In this document: positions 16,746 through 26,200 of the stretch, piece after piece
Numbering within the stretch: the first letter of the stretch is position 1
Layout of the letters: the number at the start of each line of letters is the position of its first letter
Source: CAWKEY01 sp963848675
Lineage (GTDB): Bacteria > Pseudomonadota > Gammaproteobacteria > Methylococcales > Methylomonadaceae
Length of the DNA stretch: 64,000 nucleotides
Direction of reading: 5' to 3'
Assembly: GCA_963848675.1 (NCBI GenBank)
Contig: CAWKEY010000025.1
Location: forward strand, 1 to 64,000
Translations under genes and position numbers: made by a program
The notes under the pieces: model-generated
Databases searched by the model: none
What the model saw: the letters and a program-made list of their open reading frames with translations, nothing else
What the model was told of the DNA's origin: nothing

Positions 16746-17500
16746 TGGGCCAGTATAAGGCGCAGACCTCCATCTTAGCTGTTGTGCTGGCATGGATTTT
16801 TGCCGGCTGGGGCTATCTTTTTTATCACCATCATCAAATGACATCCCAGCCGATGTCGACTATGTGGATGCCTCCCTCAGAGCCATTGGCCTGGCGCTTT
16901 ATAGACTTTATGTTGGTTTATATTATGTGGGCCGTCATGATGGCAGCCATGATGCTGCCTTCGGCCATTCCCATGATTTTGGCGTTTGCCCGGGTTTGCC
17001 GAAAATACAATAAAGCGCCCTATCAACGGACTTACCTGTTCATTTCAGCTTATTTGGGAATTTGGCTGTTATTCAGTAGCGTGTTAACGCTGTTGCAATG
17101 GCAAATGCATGGACTGGACTGGTTATCCCCCATGATGGATAATCAAAACGTGTTGCTAGCCGCCGGAATATTATTTCTGGCAGGCTTTTATCAGTTTATG
17201 CCGATAAAAAATGCCTGTTTGACACACTGCAAAACCCCGATGGGTTTCTTATTGAATGAATGGCAGGATGGCGCCGCAGGCGCATTTACTATGGGTCTGA
17301 AACACGGCGCAAACTGTCTAGGCTGCTGCTGGGCACAAATGCTGATCATGTTTGCCGTGGGCGTGATGAACTTGCTGGGAATGGCTTTGATAACGTTGCT
17401 TGTGGTATTAGAGAAATCCATGCCTCTTCAATCAAGGCTTATTAGTAAAGCAGTTGGTGCCGGCTTTATTGCCTGGGGAACTTTCCTGCTTATTGCCTGA
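16745..17500 (+). CDS. DUF2182 integral membrane protein (predicted metal-binding)
   Basis: 251 aa with about six membrane segments. Methionine-rich VMMAAMMLPSAIPM and the later CLTHCKTP and HGANCLGCCWAQM are the DUF2182 signatures and suggest metal binding within the membrane. Coupled to DUF1326 by overlapping stop and start. Last gene of the sigma54 operon; no clear terminator follows. A metal transport or insertion role is a reasonable guess from motif content only. Confidence 0.85.
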   Translation: MGQYKAQTSILAVVLAWIFAGWGYLFYHHHQMTSQPMSTMWMPPSEPLAWRFIDFMLVYIMWAVMMAAMMLPSAIPMILAFARVCRKYNKAPYQRTYLFISAYLGIWLLFSSVLTLLQWQMHGLDWLSPMMDNQNVLLAAGILFLAGFYQFMPIKNACLTHCKTPMGFLLNEWQDGAAGAFTMGLKHGANCLGCCWAQMLIMFAVGVMNLLGMALITLLVVLEKSMPLQSRLISKAVGAGFIAWGTFLLIA

Positions 17501-17708
17501 AAGTCTGTCTGACGTATTAATAAGCCAGAGAACATCATCGTAATGAAAGTTTGTGCTCTATGTAGCGGCATGGCGCATACCGCACCCTAAAGTTTGCCGA
17601 AAATCAGCAAGATTATGACTAAAAAACAAATGTCGCAGTACATAGGGTTGAACAAAATCAACTGACTCTATAAGACCCCCCTTAACACTCCACACCAGAG
17701 GCCATCCG

Positions 17709-18104
17709 ATGTTTAAAATATCCTCCATTAAACCGGCAAATGTTGTTCTGACTACGCTCGCTGTTCTATTAGTGATTAACGTACACGCCGTTTCGGCTCA
17801 AGAAAAGCCGGCGTTAAACCGGTCAACGCTGCTATCAAACAAACTTGAACTGCCCAGCAACAACGTTGATGCCAGAGTGATACGGGTCACAATCCCGCCT
17901 GCCTTCAAAACACCCTGGCATACTCATGAAGGACCCGGCCCCCGTTATGTGGTCAAGGGCACACTGGAAATCGTAGAAAGCGGCAAAACCAACACCTACT
18001 CTGCCGGCGAAGTTTTTTGGGAATCGGGACAATTAATGTCGGTAGAAAACAAGGGTGAAGCAGCGGCCGAATTAATCATTTTTGAATTGGCCCCGGCAAA
18101 ATAG
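17709..18104 (+). CDS. Exported single-domain cupin
   Basis: 131 aa. A signal peptide ends near VSAQEK (about residue 31). The rest is one cupin barrel with WHTHEGPGPRYVVKGTLE, which supplies His ligands for a metal, followed by a degenerate second motif. Small periplasmic cupins of this kind have no agreed function. It stands alone, 208 bp after the sigma54 operon, and faces a cytochrome gene. Confidence 0.8.
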   Translation: MFKISSIKPANVVLTTLAVLLVINVHAVSAQEKPALNRSTLLSNKLELPSNNVDARVIRVTIPPAFKTPWHTHEGPGPRYVVKGTLEIVESGKTNTYSAGEVFWESGQLMSVENKGEAAAELIIFELAPAK

Positions 18105-18129
18105 CCTATCAACATCAAATCACCGTAAA

Positions 18130-18897
18130 CTATTTCTCAGAGCCGGGTTTTTCAGGCCACTTGGCGCCTGCATCAATCCATGTTTTGATGATCGACAGCT
18201 CTTGCTGTGAAAGTGTGTGCCTGTCGGCCATAGGCATATCCTTTCTGGCGCCGGACACAATTGCCATCAACGGGCTGGCCGCGCTCTGGCCTGGCAAAAC
18301 CAGGGGCTGAACACCCTTACTGCTAAGGAAGTCCTCAGCCCGATCTACACGAAATCCGGCAAACTGTTTTTGCGGCCCATGGCAGGCCAGGCAGTTTTTC
18401 TCAAAAATCGGATAGACCTCGTTCTGGAAGACAAACTTGGATTGATCATCACCCGTCTGAACCGATGACGGAGCAGTCTGTTCGCTCACCGGGCCGTCTT
18501 GAGAACGCGCGCGCCGCATCGGACGATCCGTTGTTTCGACACTATTTTGGGCTGTCCAGGCGAACAACGTAAAAATCAACATGACGGTGCAGAAGCTGAT
18601 AACTCCGCTTCGGATTAGCGAAGGATGTGCGGCTGTTGTCCGGAAGCAGCGCTTGCCTATGACCGTGACAATCCAGTTCCAGTGCAGCACCAGATGAATC
18701 ACTAACACCACCAAAAGCCCCAGGCTGATCCAGAAATGGATGTCGCCCCACTGGTGGCGAGTAAAGCCCCATAAAGAATGGGTTTTGTTGCTGCCGGGCG
18801 GCAACGGAAAACGCAGCAGATAACCCGTCCCAATCATGCCAAAAAACAGCAGTGCGGCTGCCAGGTCGATGATGATGTTGGCGATTGTACGGTTCAT
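18130..18897 (-). CDS. Membrane protein with DUF4405-like cytochrome b region and C-terminal cytochrome c domain
   Basis: 255 aa. Two or three N-terminal membrane segments carry histidines in positions suited to haem (HQWGDIHFW, VIHLVLHW), as in DUF4405. A further span near 95-115 leads to a periplasmic domain with haem c motif CLACH (169-173), of the planctomycete-type cytochrome c group (FRVDRAEDFL, MPMADRHTLS). It should pass electrons across the inner membrane. Partners are not evident from the neighbours. Confidence 0.8.
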   Translation of the reverse strand: MNRTIANIIIDLAAALLFFGMIGTGYLLRFPLPPGSNKTHSLWGFTRHQWGDIHFWISLGLLVVLVIHLVLHWNWIVTVIGKRCFRTTAAHPSLIRSGVISFCTVMLIFTLFAWTAQNSVETTDRPMRRARSQDGPVSEQTAPSSVQTGDDQSKFVFQNEVYPIFEKNCLACHGPQKQFAGFRVDRAEDFLSSKGVQPLVLPGQSAASPLMAIVSGARKDMPMADRHTLSQQELSIIKTWIDAGAKWPEKPGSEK

Positions 18898-19138
18898 GTT
18901 GATGACTCTCAGTGGTTGTCATTTCGTTAACTGATAATTCACTTTCTGGCCTGGCTATTATTCCAAGGAAGCACTGAATAATTTATTCGGGAATAATCCC
19001 GTTGTCTTGAGATAGGCTTTCGCTATAGTATTGCATGCTTATATTTCGATTTCTTCACTATTGAATTTTGTCATCGCGGCTTTTTGAATTTTAGGGTCGG
19101 ATCCGAAATTGGCAAAAGGAATATCGCCCTGATTCTGT

Positions 19139-20128
19139 TCATTGTGTTACCCCTCTATTGTTCAATTTATTGATGCCCAATCTATAGCGCTGGGTATCTG
19201 CATAAGAAAACAACCGCCCCTGCAACATACGGTCTTCCGATGGCTCTATACCGGGAATCAAGTTGCTGGGTGCGAACCCCGATTGTTCGATTGCTTGGAA
19301 AAAGTTGTCGGGCACCTTATTCAACGTCAACTCGCCCACTTTACGCGAGGCAACCAGCTCTTCCGGCCAAATTTTGGTGGCATCCATTGGATTAAAATCA
19401 AAATCGTCCAGCTGTTTAGGCTTCATAGTCTGGATATACAAATCCCAAACCGGGTACTGTCCCTGCTCGATGTGGCTATAAAGATCGGCGGTCAAGTGAT
19501 TAAAATTCTTAGCCTGTCTCGCCGCTGCCTGTTCAGGCGATATGCCCTTGTTGCCCTGGCGGGACTTCCAGGTAAATTTCACATAGGTTTGCTGGCAGCC
19601 GGCATTGGTAAATTTAAACGCATGCACCCCAGCGCCGTCCATTTCCCGGTAACTCGCCGGAATGCCTAACGGTGAATACAATAACGTTAACGTGCGCGTA
19701 CCTTCTGGAATATGCGAAAAAAAGTCAAATACGCGCGAGGCTTCCTGGATGTTGGTTTTGGGGTTGGGTTTAAAGGCATGCACCATATCCGGAAACTTGA
19801 TGACATCACGAATAAAAAAGGTGGGGGAATTATTGCCGACCAAATCCCAGTTGCCTTGTTCGGTGTAAAATTTCACCGCAAAGCCATGCGGGTCGCGTAA
19901 GGTTTCCGGTGAATGCTTGGAATGCACCACCGAGGAAAAGCGTACAAAAACCGGTGTTTCCTTACCTGATAGCTGAAAAGGCGCGGCACGGGTGATGCCG
20001 GTCAAATCTGCCGTGGCCTTAAATACTCCAAACACTCCTGTGCCCCGCGCATGCACAACGCGCTCTGGAATGCGTTCCCGGTCGAAATGCGCCAATTTTT
20101 CTATTAAGTGATGATCCTGGGTTTTCAT
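19139..20128 (-). CDS. Catalase, truncated at both ends
   Basis: 329 aa against about 480 for a small-subunit haem catalase. The core is present: catalytic His26 (ERVVHARG), Asn99 (VGNNSP), and the haem-ligand Tyr309 (RLFSYADTQRYRLG). The N-terminal arm of about 28 residues is missing, although the ATG has a good RBS (AGGAGATT). The protein ends 12 residues after the haem ligand, losing the C-terminal helical domain. A functional minimal catalase is conceivable but loss of the arm and tail argues against normal tetramers. It diverges from an OxyR fragment 26 bp away. Confidence 0.75.
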   Translation of the reverse strand: MKTQDHHLIEKLAHFDRERIPERVVHARGTGVFGVFKATADLTGITRAAPFQLSGKETPVFVRFSSVVHSKHSPETLRDPHGFAVKFYTEQGNWDLVGNNSPTFFIRDVIKFPDMVHAFKPNPKTNIQEASRVFDFFSHIPEGTRTLTLLYSPLGIPASYREMDGAGVHAFKFTNAGCQQTYVKFTWKSRQGNKGISPEQAAARQAKNFNHLTADLYSHIEQGQYPVWDLYIQTMKPKQLDDFDFNPMDATKIWPEELVASRKVGELTLNKVPDNFFQAIEQSGFAPSNLIPGIEPSEDRMLQGRLFSYADTQRYRLGINKLNNRGVTQ

Positions 20129-20154
20129 AATAATCTCCTGGATTTGCTGTATTT

Positions 20155-20478
20155 TTGCAACAGCGTCATGTGGCTAAAAGACCGGTTGCAGATTTGCGCA
20201 GCTTTGTACAGGCAGCGGACCAGTGTTGCATTAGCCAGCCCACCCTAAGCACGCAAATCAAAAAAATGGAGGAAAGCCTGGGCATGCAGCTTTTTGAGCG
20301 CACCAATAAAAAAGTCATGGCGACGAAACTGGGTGAACAGATTATTGCTTTTGCCCGGCGCATATTGCTGGAAGTGGATACCATTCAAACCCTCGCGGTC
20401 AATGCCCAAGATCCTTTGGCTGGGAATTTTAGGCTGGGGGCATTTCCAACACTATCAAGGAATTGCTTGAGCGGCTAA
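20155..20478 (+). pseudogene. OxyR-like LysR regulator fragment
   Basis: About 107 codons match the DNA-binding half of OxyR: AADQCCISQPTLSTQIKKMEESLG, then LFERTNKKVM and GEQIIAFARRIL. The first helix is missing, because the sequence enters at ADLRSFVQAAD after an unrelated lead. The ligand domain stops after RLGAFPTLSRN. Both ends are therefore lost. It faces the truncated catalase, so one ancestral oxyR-catalase pair has decayed. Confidence 0.7.
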
Positions 20479-20735
20479 CGAAACTGATGATGGCTTAAAC
20501 CCTGTTTCTGCCCTCTGGATCAACTATTTCCCGATGGGTTACATAATATTTTTGCTGTAAATGGCAGGCAAAAAAACTTGTAAGAGGATGTACTGAACGC
20601 AGTGAAGCGCACTCAGGTGTCCCTCATGAACGATGCGCTTCCTGCATCAGTTCCTTCGGCTCTGCGTGAGACTGACGTTAATCAGCGGTTTCGACCGCTA
20701 CCAGAACCCATGCGACCATCGGGGCCCTTACCACC

Positions 20736-21017
20736 TCAGACTGGCGGTTTGTCGGAAAGTGTCTTGCCGCTTTCTTTGGCGCGATCTTTCATGCGCTCGT
20801 GCTGTTCGGTGCGAATTTGCTCCCGCTCTTCGTCAGTCTTTGCGGCGCGCATTTTGGAACGCTGCGCTTCGCGCTCTTGCTCCGTCATCAATTCTCTGCC
20901 GTATACCTGCTCTTGCTGTTGTTGCTGGGTTTGTTCCTGTTCGGCAGCTAAAACAAGGCCGGATGAAAGCGCCAAAACGCCGGTTAATGCGGACATTATC
21001 ACTATTTTTTTCAACAT
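20736..21017 (-). CDS. Small exported glutamine- and charge-rich protein
   Basis: 93 aa from the ATG at 21017, which follows CAGGAGACAG; an upstream in-frame start would add unlikely residues before the signal peptide. The signal peptide ends at LVLAAEQ. The mature part is Gln-rich (QTQQQQQEQ) and then densely charged, probably a continuous helix. No family recognised; small secreted proteins of this type recur in this stretch of the window. Confidence 0.7.
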   Translation of the reverse strand: MLKKIVIMSALTGVLALSSGLVLAAEQEQTQQQQQEQVYGRELMTEQEREAQRSKMRAAKTDEEREQIRTEQHERMKDRAKESGKTLSDKPPV

Positions 21018-21162
21018 GACTGTCTCCTGAAACTTAGGGCTGTAGAAAACCGCAAACATAGCCAATACAACCCGACGATTGGCTATGCCTAACAAAAAGC
21101 GTATTTTTCAGATGCGCTAATTTCACCATCCCAAGTTAATGAACCTATTTAGATACCTGTGT

Positions 21163-21546
21163 TTATTTCGCCTCGTCAACCATCTGCATGGTTTTCTCCT
21201 CAACCTCTTTGGCAACTGCGACTAACGCCACATCCCGAGATAGTGCTGACAGCATTTGCGCAGGCTTGATAAGACCAATTTTGGTTTTGCCTTGCTCCGT
21301 AAACACGGAAATACGACACGGCAATGCCATATTCAAACGCATATCGACGGATAAAACTTTTGCCGCCTGCCCCGGATTGCAGACTTCAAAAATTTTGCAC
21401 TCCTCATCAAACGCAATGCCTTTGCTGCGCAGCGTGGTGCCCAAGTCGTGGACATGCAATACCCCAAAGCCATGGTTTTTAACGGCTGACTCCAGGTCCG
21501 CCGATGCCTGGTCAAATGATTTATCTGTCTCAACGATGTAATACAT
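21163..21546 (-). CDS. DUF302 family protein
   Basis: 127 aa without a signal peptide. The pattern KSFDQASADLESAVKNHGFGVLHVHDLG at the start and CNPGQAAKVL in the middle match DUF302, whose members bind small ligands or metals and are often near redox genes; function unsettled. It may be cotranscribed with the downstream exported protein, as the genes are in the same direction with 145 bp between. Confidence 0.82.
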   Translation of the reverse strand: MYYIVETDKSFDQASADLESAVKNHGFGVLHVHDLGTTLRSKGIAFDEECKIFEVCNPGQAAKVLSVDMRLNMALPCRISVFTEQGKTKIGLIKPAQMLSALSRDVALVAVAKEVEEKTMQMVDEAK

Positions 21547-21599
21547 AAAAACCTCAATCTTTGTGGCTGAAAAAAATGTATAAATAGAAGTAACTACGT

Positions 21600-22244
21600 T
21601 TATTGCCCAAGATTTTTCACGACCACAAACGCACCGCGCAAGTCACCTTCCCTATAGCCAGTCGCTTTATCTTGCGGGTAGAGTTCAGTCAGCTTGGCAG
21701 CCACCGCTGGGCTTAGGTTGGTGCCGTGGCAGCCAAGGCAGACCGCTGCCGTCGGAATGGCTTTCATGAAGCGGAATTCGTGATCCACCACTTCCGCGTA
21801 AGCCAGAGTTGCGGGGTCTTCACCGGCAGCCTTGCGGGTTTCGAAATCGTTGAGAACTTTGGTTTGCCATGCGTTAGCGGCACCCATCACCGGGTTGCGG
21901 TTTTTCAAGCTGACGCGCTTGACTGCCATGCCTTTTTCAGCGGATATGGCCTTGGCGAGTCCCGGGGCTTTGATCTGGCAGACGCTCATGGCCGCCAATG
22001 GACCACCAGCCTTCATGGCGGCTTCGAGTTCCGCTTTCAACGCGCCGCCCAGGGCTTGCACGCCGGCTTTGGCTTGTTCAGCCAGTGCCTCCTTGTCAAC
22101 AGGGGGAGCCAGGTTGGCTGCCGGGACTGTTTGAGCCTGTCCTGCCGCTTTGGGGACTTCTGACGGAACCTGGGCTTGCTCACTTTTTTCGCTACAGGCC
22201 GCCAACATTGCAGTAAGGCTAACCATCATAAAATACTTGTTCAT
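21600..22244 (-). CDS. DUF3365 haem-binding lipoprotein
   Basis: 214 aa. The lipobox LAAC (Cys17) marks it as a lipoprotein. After a Pro/Ala-rich linker comes a DUF3365 (Tll0287-like) domain, with conserved RVSLKNRNP and haem c motif CLGCH (169-173). Such domains occur in haem-based sensors and in free-standing cytochromes. Its neighbours handle copper and haem, so electron transfer or redox sensing in the periplasm is likely. Confidence 0.85.
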   Translation of the reverse strand: MNKYFMMVSLTAMLAACSEKSEQAQVPSEVPKAAGQAQTVPAANLAPPVDKEALAEQAKAGVQALGGALKAELEAAMKAGGPLAAMSVCQIKAPGLAKAISAEKGMAVKRVSLKNRNPVMGAANAWQTKVLNDFETRKAAGEDPATLAYAEVVDHEFRFMKAIPTAAVCLGCHGTNLSPAVAAKLTELYPQDKATGYREGDLRGAFVVVKNLGQ

Positions 22245-22329
22245 CTTGATGCCTAAAAGTCTTAAAAAATCATTTCACCACGAAGTTCACGAAGAATACG
22301 AAGAAAAAACAGTACAAAGTAATTAATCA

Positions 22330-23400
22330 TCACCGCATGATGGTTGAATCTTCTAGTCGCGGCGCCGAAAAGCGCCCCATAACTGCCCCGAAGTTATAAC
22401 CGGACTGGGTCATCTTGAGCCCCCGGTCTGTCATCATCAGCCCCATCAGAATAATCAGAATACCGGACACGGCCATTAATTGATTTTGGGTCTTCCCGCT
22501 AAGCGCGCTGGCGAACACACCGAAGGTCAACAAAGGAATCAGGGTGCCGGTACCAAAACACAGCAGCAACAACGCGCCTTTTAGTGGATCGGCGACACCG
22601 AGCGCCATAATATACATGGCCTGTAACGGCCCGCATCCGAGTAAAAAACCGCTCAAAAAGCCGACGCTGAAGGGATTCTGCCTAGGCTTGATATCGCGAT
22701 AGATGCGTTGCGTGATTGACCCTGATTTGGAACGCAGGGACGGGAGACGAAATTTGGGAAACAGCTTGAGCATGTTCAAGCCAAACAGTACTAAAAAGAG
22801 GCCTGCCACCAGTGCAGCAATGCCACGCATATGGGGCGTGATAGTGAGAACGGCGCCCAGCGCACCGAATCCTGCACCGAGCAGGGCATAGGAGAGATTC
22901 TTGCCCAGCGCATAGGACAAATGGGCAAAAAAGACCGCTCGCGGTCCGCGTCCTTGTACGCCCCGGGTGTAATTCATTACAAAACCACCGCACATCCCGA
23001 TACAATGAAAGCCGGTCAGAAATCCCACGGTGAAGATGACGCCATAGCCAAGACGGGCGTCGAATTGCTTCATCAATCCGGGCATCAGACTTTTCCCCCA
23101 AAAGGCAACGCCGCCCACCAGAGCCAGCAGCAGCAAAAATACGGCGAACTGTTTTAAGCGAGGCCCCCATGAAACTTTGTCGGCCTGGATGCCATAGCTA
23201 TAGCCTTTGCTTTCGATACAGGCCAGGATTGCTGATGGTGAAGTGAGTGCGTCATCGAAACGAACCTGCACCTTTTTGGCTATGTGATCAGCTTTAACCG
23301 TGTCGACCCCTTGTAGTTCCTGCACGGCAGTTTCGATAGCCTCCTCACAGCCCGCACAGTGCATGCCATTAATGGGAAATGAAAGAGTACGTTGGGGCAT
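22330..23400 (-). CDS. HMA domain fused to SafE/DsbD-type membrane protein
   Basis: 356 aa. Residues 5-70 are a heavy-metal-associated domain with GMHCAGC (Cys15, Cys18), typical for Cu(I). The rest is a six- to seven-span membrane domain of the cytochrome-biogenesis/SafE type with cysteines in HCIGMCGG and LGCGPLQAM. Proteins with this layout are linked to copper handling and delivery to cuproproteins or cytochrome oxidase. It lies next to a multicopper oxidase gene read in the same direction, which supports a copper role. Confidence 0.85.
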   Translation of the reverse strand: MPQRTLSFPINGMHCAGCEEAIETAVQELQGVDTVKADHIAKKVQVRFDDALTSPSAILACIESKGYSYGIQADKVSWGPRLKQFAVFLLLLALVGGVAFWGKSLMPGLMKQFDARLGYGVIFTVGFLTGFHCIGMCGGFVMNYTRGVQGRGPRAVFFAHLSYALGKNLSYALLGAGFGALGAVLTITPHMRGIAALVAGLFLVLFGLNMLKLFPKFRLPSLRSKSGSITQRIYRDIKPRQNPFSVGFLSGFLLGCGPLQAMYIMALGVADPLKGALLLLCFGTGTLIPLLTFGVFASALSGKTQNQLMAVSGILIILMGLMMTDRGLKMTQSGYNFGAVMGRFSAPRLEDSTIMR

Positions 23401-23482
23401 ATAAATCTCCTGCTGTAACCGATGATAATGCCGGTTGGAATAAACCCCGGCAAGTTTCTCAACCCATAAATCCTTACCGGGA

Positions 23483-25082
23483 TTATTTAACGAGTAAATC
23501 CCGCATCATGCCCATATCCTCATGCTCAAGATTATGGCAGTGAACCATAAACAGGCCCTTGAAGTCATTAAATGGCTTAAGACTTAAGAATAGTGACTTT
23601 CTCACCCGGCATCACCAAAACGACATCTTTCCAGCCGCTATTAATTAAACCGGCCGCGACTGTGTGATAAGTACCTTGTGACCCTGAACTTACCTCGCGC
23701 TTTACGATTTGAAACTGCTCCCCGTGTAGATGCATCGGATGCGGCATAGCCATCATCATGCCGTGCATACCTCCGCTAAAACCGTTATCGAATTCGATTA
23801 ATTGCAGGGTGTCGACGGGGATAACTTCATCCGGTTGGATGTCATTCATTTTATAGGAACGGCCGTTAAGCAAGGCTGACATATGCCGCATGGATAAGGT
23901 GATGGTCTTGGGGTTTACCGCATTCTGGGCATCTTTTACGCGCAGCGCAGTGATGGGTGTCAGCACTTTGGGCAATGTAGTGTTGCCTTGCTCTTTTTTG
24001 GCAACCCGAAATTTTAAAACCGGATAGTCCGACCCTGAAGGCAGTGCACTGGATGACATCATGCCGCCCATCATTCCACGTCCACCCATCATACCCATAC
24101 CGCCGCCATGCGTGGACGCGTCAAATGAAATGCTGCGTAAAGTCAGCTCGCTATCGACTGCCCGGCCGCTAAAGTCCATCCATAACTCCAGTCGCTCCGC
24201 TGGAGCCAGCATGACATAGGCATGTTGCTCGGGGCGTTCCAGCAAGCCGCCATCGACGCCAATTACAGTGATGGGCGTGCCATCATCCCAGGCAAGTTTA
24301 TAAATGCGGGAATTGGAACCATTCAACAGACGCAGCCGATAAGCGCGCGTTGCAACCGGCAAGACAAAATCAGGACGGCCATTAATCATGATCTGCTCAC
24401 CCAGAAATCCCTGCATGCGCTGCATCGTGTTACCTGAATAAACAAGTTGGTTATTCTCGTCAAAACTGCGGTCCTGGATCACTAACGGCACGTCATATTC
24501 GCCGCTCGGTAAATTCAGTGCCTGCTCTTGTTCGTCACTGACGATAAAAAGACCGGCCAATCCGGAGTAGACCTGTCTAGCAGTAACGCTGTGCGTATGG
24601 GCATGGTACCAATAAGTGCCGGCACAATTGCGTATCTCAAATTCGTAGATATATGTTTCGCCCTGATTAATGGCGTACATGGGGTTGCCATCCATGTTTG
24701 CGGGCACATGTAACCCATGCCAATGCAAAATGGATTGTGCAGGTAAATTATTGTTAAGAATGAGCCTGATTTTTTGGCCTTTTTTAAAACGCAGGGTAGG
24801 CGCCAGATAGGTTCCTTCATTGTTATCGATGACACCGGAAGGGCCTTTTAGCACCTTGGCAGTGACTTTCCAAACGCGGGTTTTTTCACCCTCAAAAATA
24901 GCAATATCCGCCGCGCTCTGGGTCAATTCAATCTCGACATCAGCATGAAAATCGGCGGAGGGCTGGTTGACTCTGACAAATTCACCTGCCCGCGCCCAGG
25001 CTGGATAAGTGAGCGCACCTGCCATAGCGGCTGCTGTGTATTTCAACAACTTACGGCGATACAAATTAGTAATCATATTCAT
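23483..25082 (-). pseudogene. Tat-exported multicopper oxidase, C terminus frameshifted by a 7-bp tandem duplication
   Basis: A twin-arginine signal (YRRKLLKYTAAAMAG) precedes three cupredoxin domains. Copper motifs present are HWHG (120-123), YWYHAHTHS (160-164) and HPMHLHGEQF. The frame closes at 23577 after VTILKS. In another frame the missing end continues as KPFNDFKGLFMVHCHNLEHEDMGMMR to a stop at 23483. TCTTAAG is duplicated in tandem at the break; removing one unit restores 530 codons. The lost part holds the last type 1 and type 3 ligands (HCHxxxHxxxxM), so the product should be inactive. The start is the ATG at 25082 after GAGGAG; a GTG lies 15 bp upstream. It is a paralogue of the oxidase at 38224. 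Confidence 0.88.
23576..23589. repeat. 7-bp tandem duplication (CTTAAGA twice) causing the oxidase frameshift
   Basis: On the plus strand CTTAAGA occurs at 23576-23582 and 23583-23589 with no gap. One unit removed puts VTILK directly in frame with PFNDFKG of the conserved C terminus. Looks like replication slippage or a small duplication; a sequencing error of exactly one repeat unit is less likely. Confidence 0.85.
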
Positions 25083-25132
25083 GTCTGTGCTCCTCACCCA
25101 TCTGCATTAGGGAACTTAACGACGATTTTAGA

Positions 25133-25756
25133 TTAAAGCCCCAAGACGGCATCAAATAAAGCCTGTTCCATGAATTGAGGAGTATATTCAACCCCTTGAT
25201 TTTGCAGCAAACCGGCGAATGCACGTAGATGATTCTTCGAGCCTTCCAGCAGGTTTTCATAGGTTGTTTTTAATGCCAGATTGCTAGTGGTTTCGATAGC
25301 GATCATCAAATCCCGGATGTCCATATCCTCAATCGTCGCCCCTGCACGTAGCGCATCGATGTAAGACAGTTTGCCCTGCGCACTCAATTGGTCATAGAGT
25401 GCTTGCAAGTCCGGATTGGTAAAACGCCCCACCCCGGGCAGAGCTGGATCGATCAATCCAAACAGGTTGATTTTTTTAAGAACGGCATCCATATGCTTTT
25501 GTTCCGATGCTGCAATGTTTTTGAACACGGCCTTTTTCCAGACTTTGTACATTGTTTGATAGACATCGCGAGCCATTTTTTCTTCCTCCCGCATAAAGAG
25601 CAGGGTATCCTCTTCTTCTGCTGTGCTGAGCACCGCTATGTTTTGCTGGGATTGAAGCCTGTCCGATCCGGATGACGGTCCCCGAGCCAGCGCGGGGAAG
25701 GCGCTGGCTAGAGTCAGGACTAATGCAAATCCGATAAGTTTTGTGGTGGTTTTCAT
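25133..25756 (-). CDS. DUF2202 ferritin-like exported protein
   Basis: 207 aa with a signal peptide (cleavage near ALARG, residue 25). The mature protein matches DUF2202: LLFMREEEKMARDVY, AASEQKHMDAV, IEDMDIRDLMIAIE and a last helix with KNHLRAF. These Glu/His pairs are arranged as in ferritin-like four-helix bundles binding a di-metal centre. Its function is not established. Same strand and direction as the neighbouring oxidase gene. Confidence 0.85.
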   Translation of the reverse strand: MKTTTKLIGFALVLTLASAFPALARGPSSGSDRLQSQQNIAVLSTAEEEDTLLFMREEEKMARDVYQTMYKVWKKAVFKNIAASEQKHMDAVLKKINLFGLIDPALPGVGRFTNPDLQALYDQLSAQGKLSYIDALRAGATIEDMDIRDLMIAIETTSNLALKTTYENLLEGSKNHLRAFAGLLQNQGVEYTPQFMEQALFDAVLGL

Positions 25757-25840
25757 GGTAGTTACCTCTTTAACAAATGATCAAACGCCGCGTGTTGCCA
25801 GTTCGTTCAAGCCAGACGAGCAAAACACGGCCAGGTTGGC

Positions 25841-26131
25841 TTATTGCGCCGGGGCGATGTCGGTTGCTGGCGCTGTCTGACGTATTTGGTTCTGCTCCTG
25901 GTTCATCTCGCGATGCTGTTGCTGTATGCGGCTTTCCTGGTCCTGGGCGGGCGTTTGTTGACGCTGGCGAGTGCTATCCCTATCGCCCGCAGCACCCTGG
26001 CGTTGCCCCATTCCTTGGCCCTGCATTCCGCTACCTCCACCCTGCATGCCGCCGCCTCCGCCACGGGCTTCAGCGTCAATCGCGGCGACAGCGGACATGA
26101 TGAAAATCAGGTTTATTAATAACTTCTTCAT
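25841..26131 (-). CDS. Small exported Gly/Gln/Met-rich protein
   Basis: 96 aa. Signal peptide up to about DAEARG, then a Gly-Met-Gln tract (GGGGGMQGGGSGMQGQGMG) and a Gln/Arg-rich helical part. Low complexity; no family. The Met-Gly content recalls copper-binding tracts such as that in the oxidase at 38224, and it lies beside copper genes, but metal binding is only a suggestion. A good RBS (AAGGAGAATCG) precedes the ATG. Confidence 0.7.
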   Translation of the reverse strand: MKKLLINLIFIMSAVAAIDAEARGGGGGMQGGGSGMQGQGMGQRQGAAGDRDSTRQRQQTPAQDQESRIQQQHREMNQEQNQIRQTAPATDIAPAQ

Positions 26132-26200
26132 GACGATTCTCCTTAGAGAGAGTTGAAAAATCTGATGCCCTCATGAGCATTCAGGGTGAAACTTTAATAA

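Noticed and set aside
20602..21030. Plus-strand Arg/Ser/Cys-rich frames
   Set aside because: Antisense to the small Gln-rich exported protein whose signal peptide and RBS are clear.
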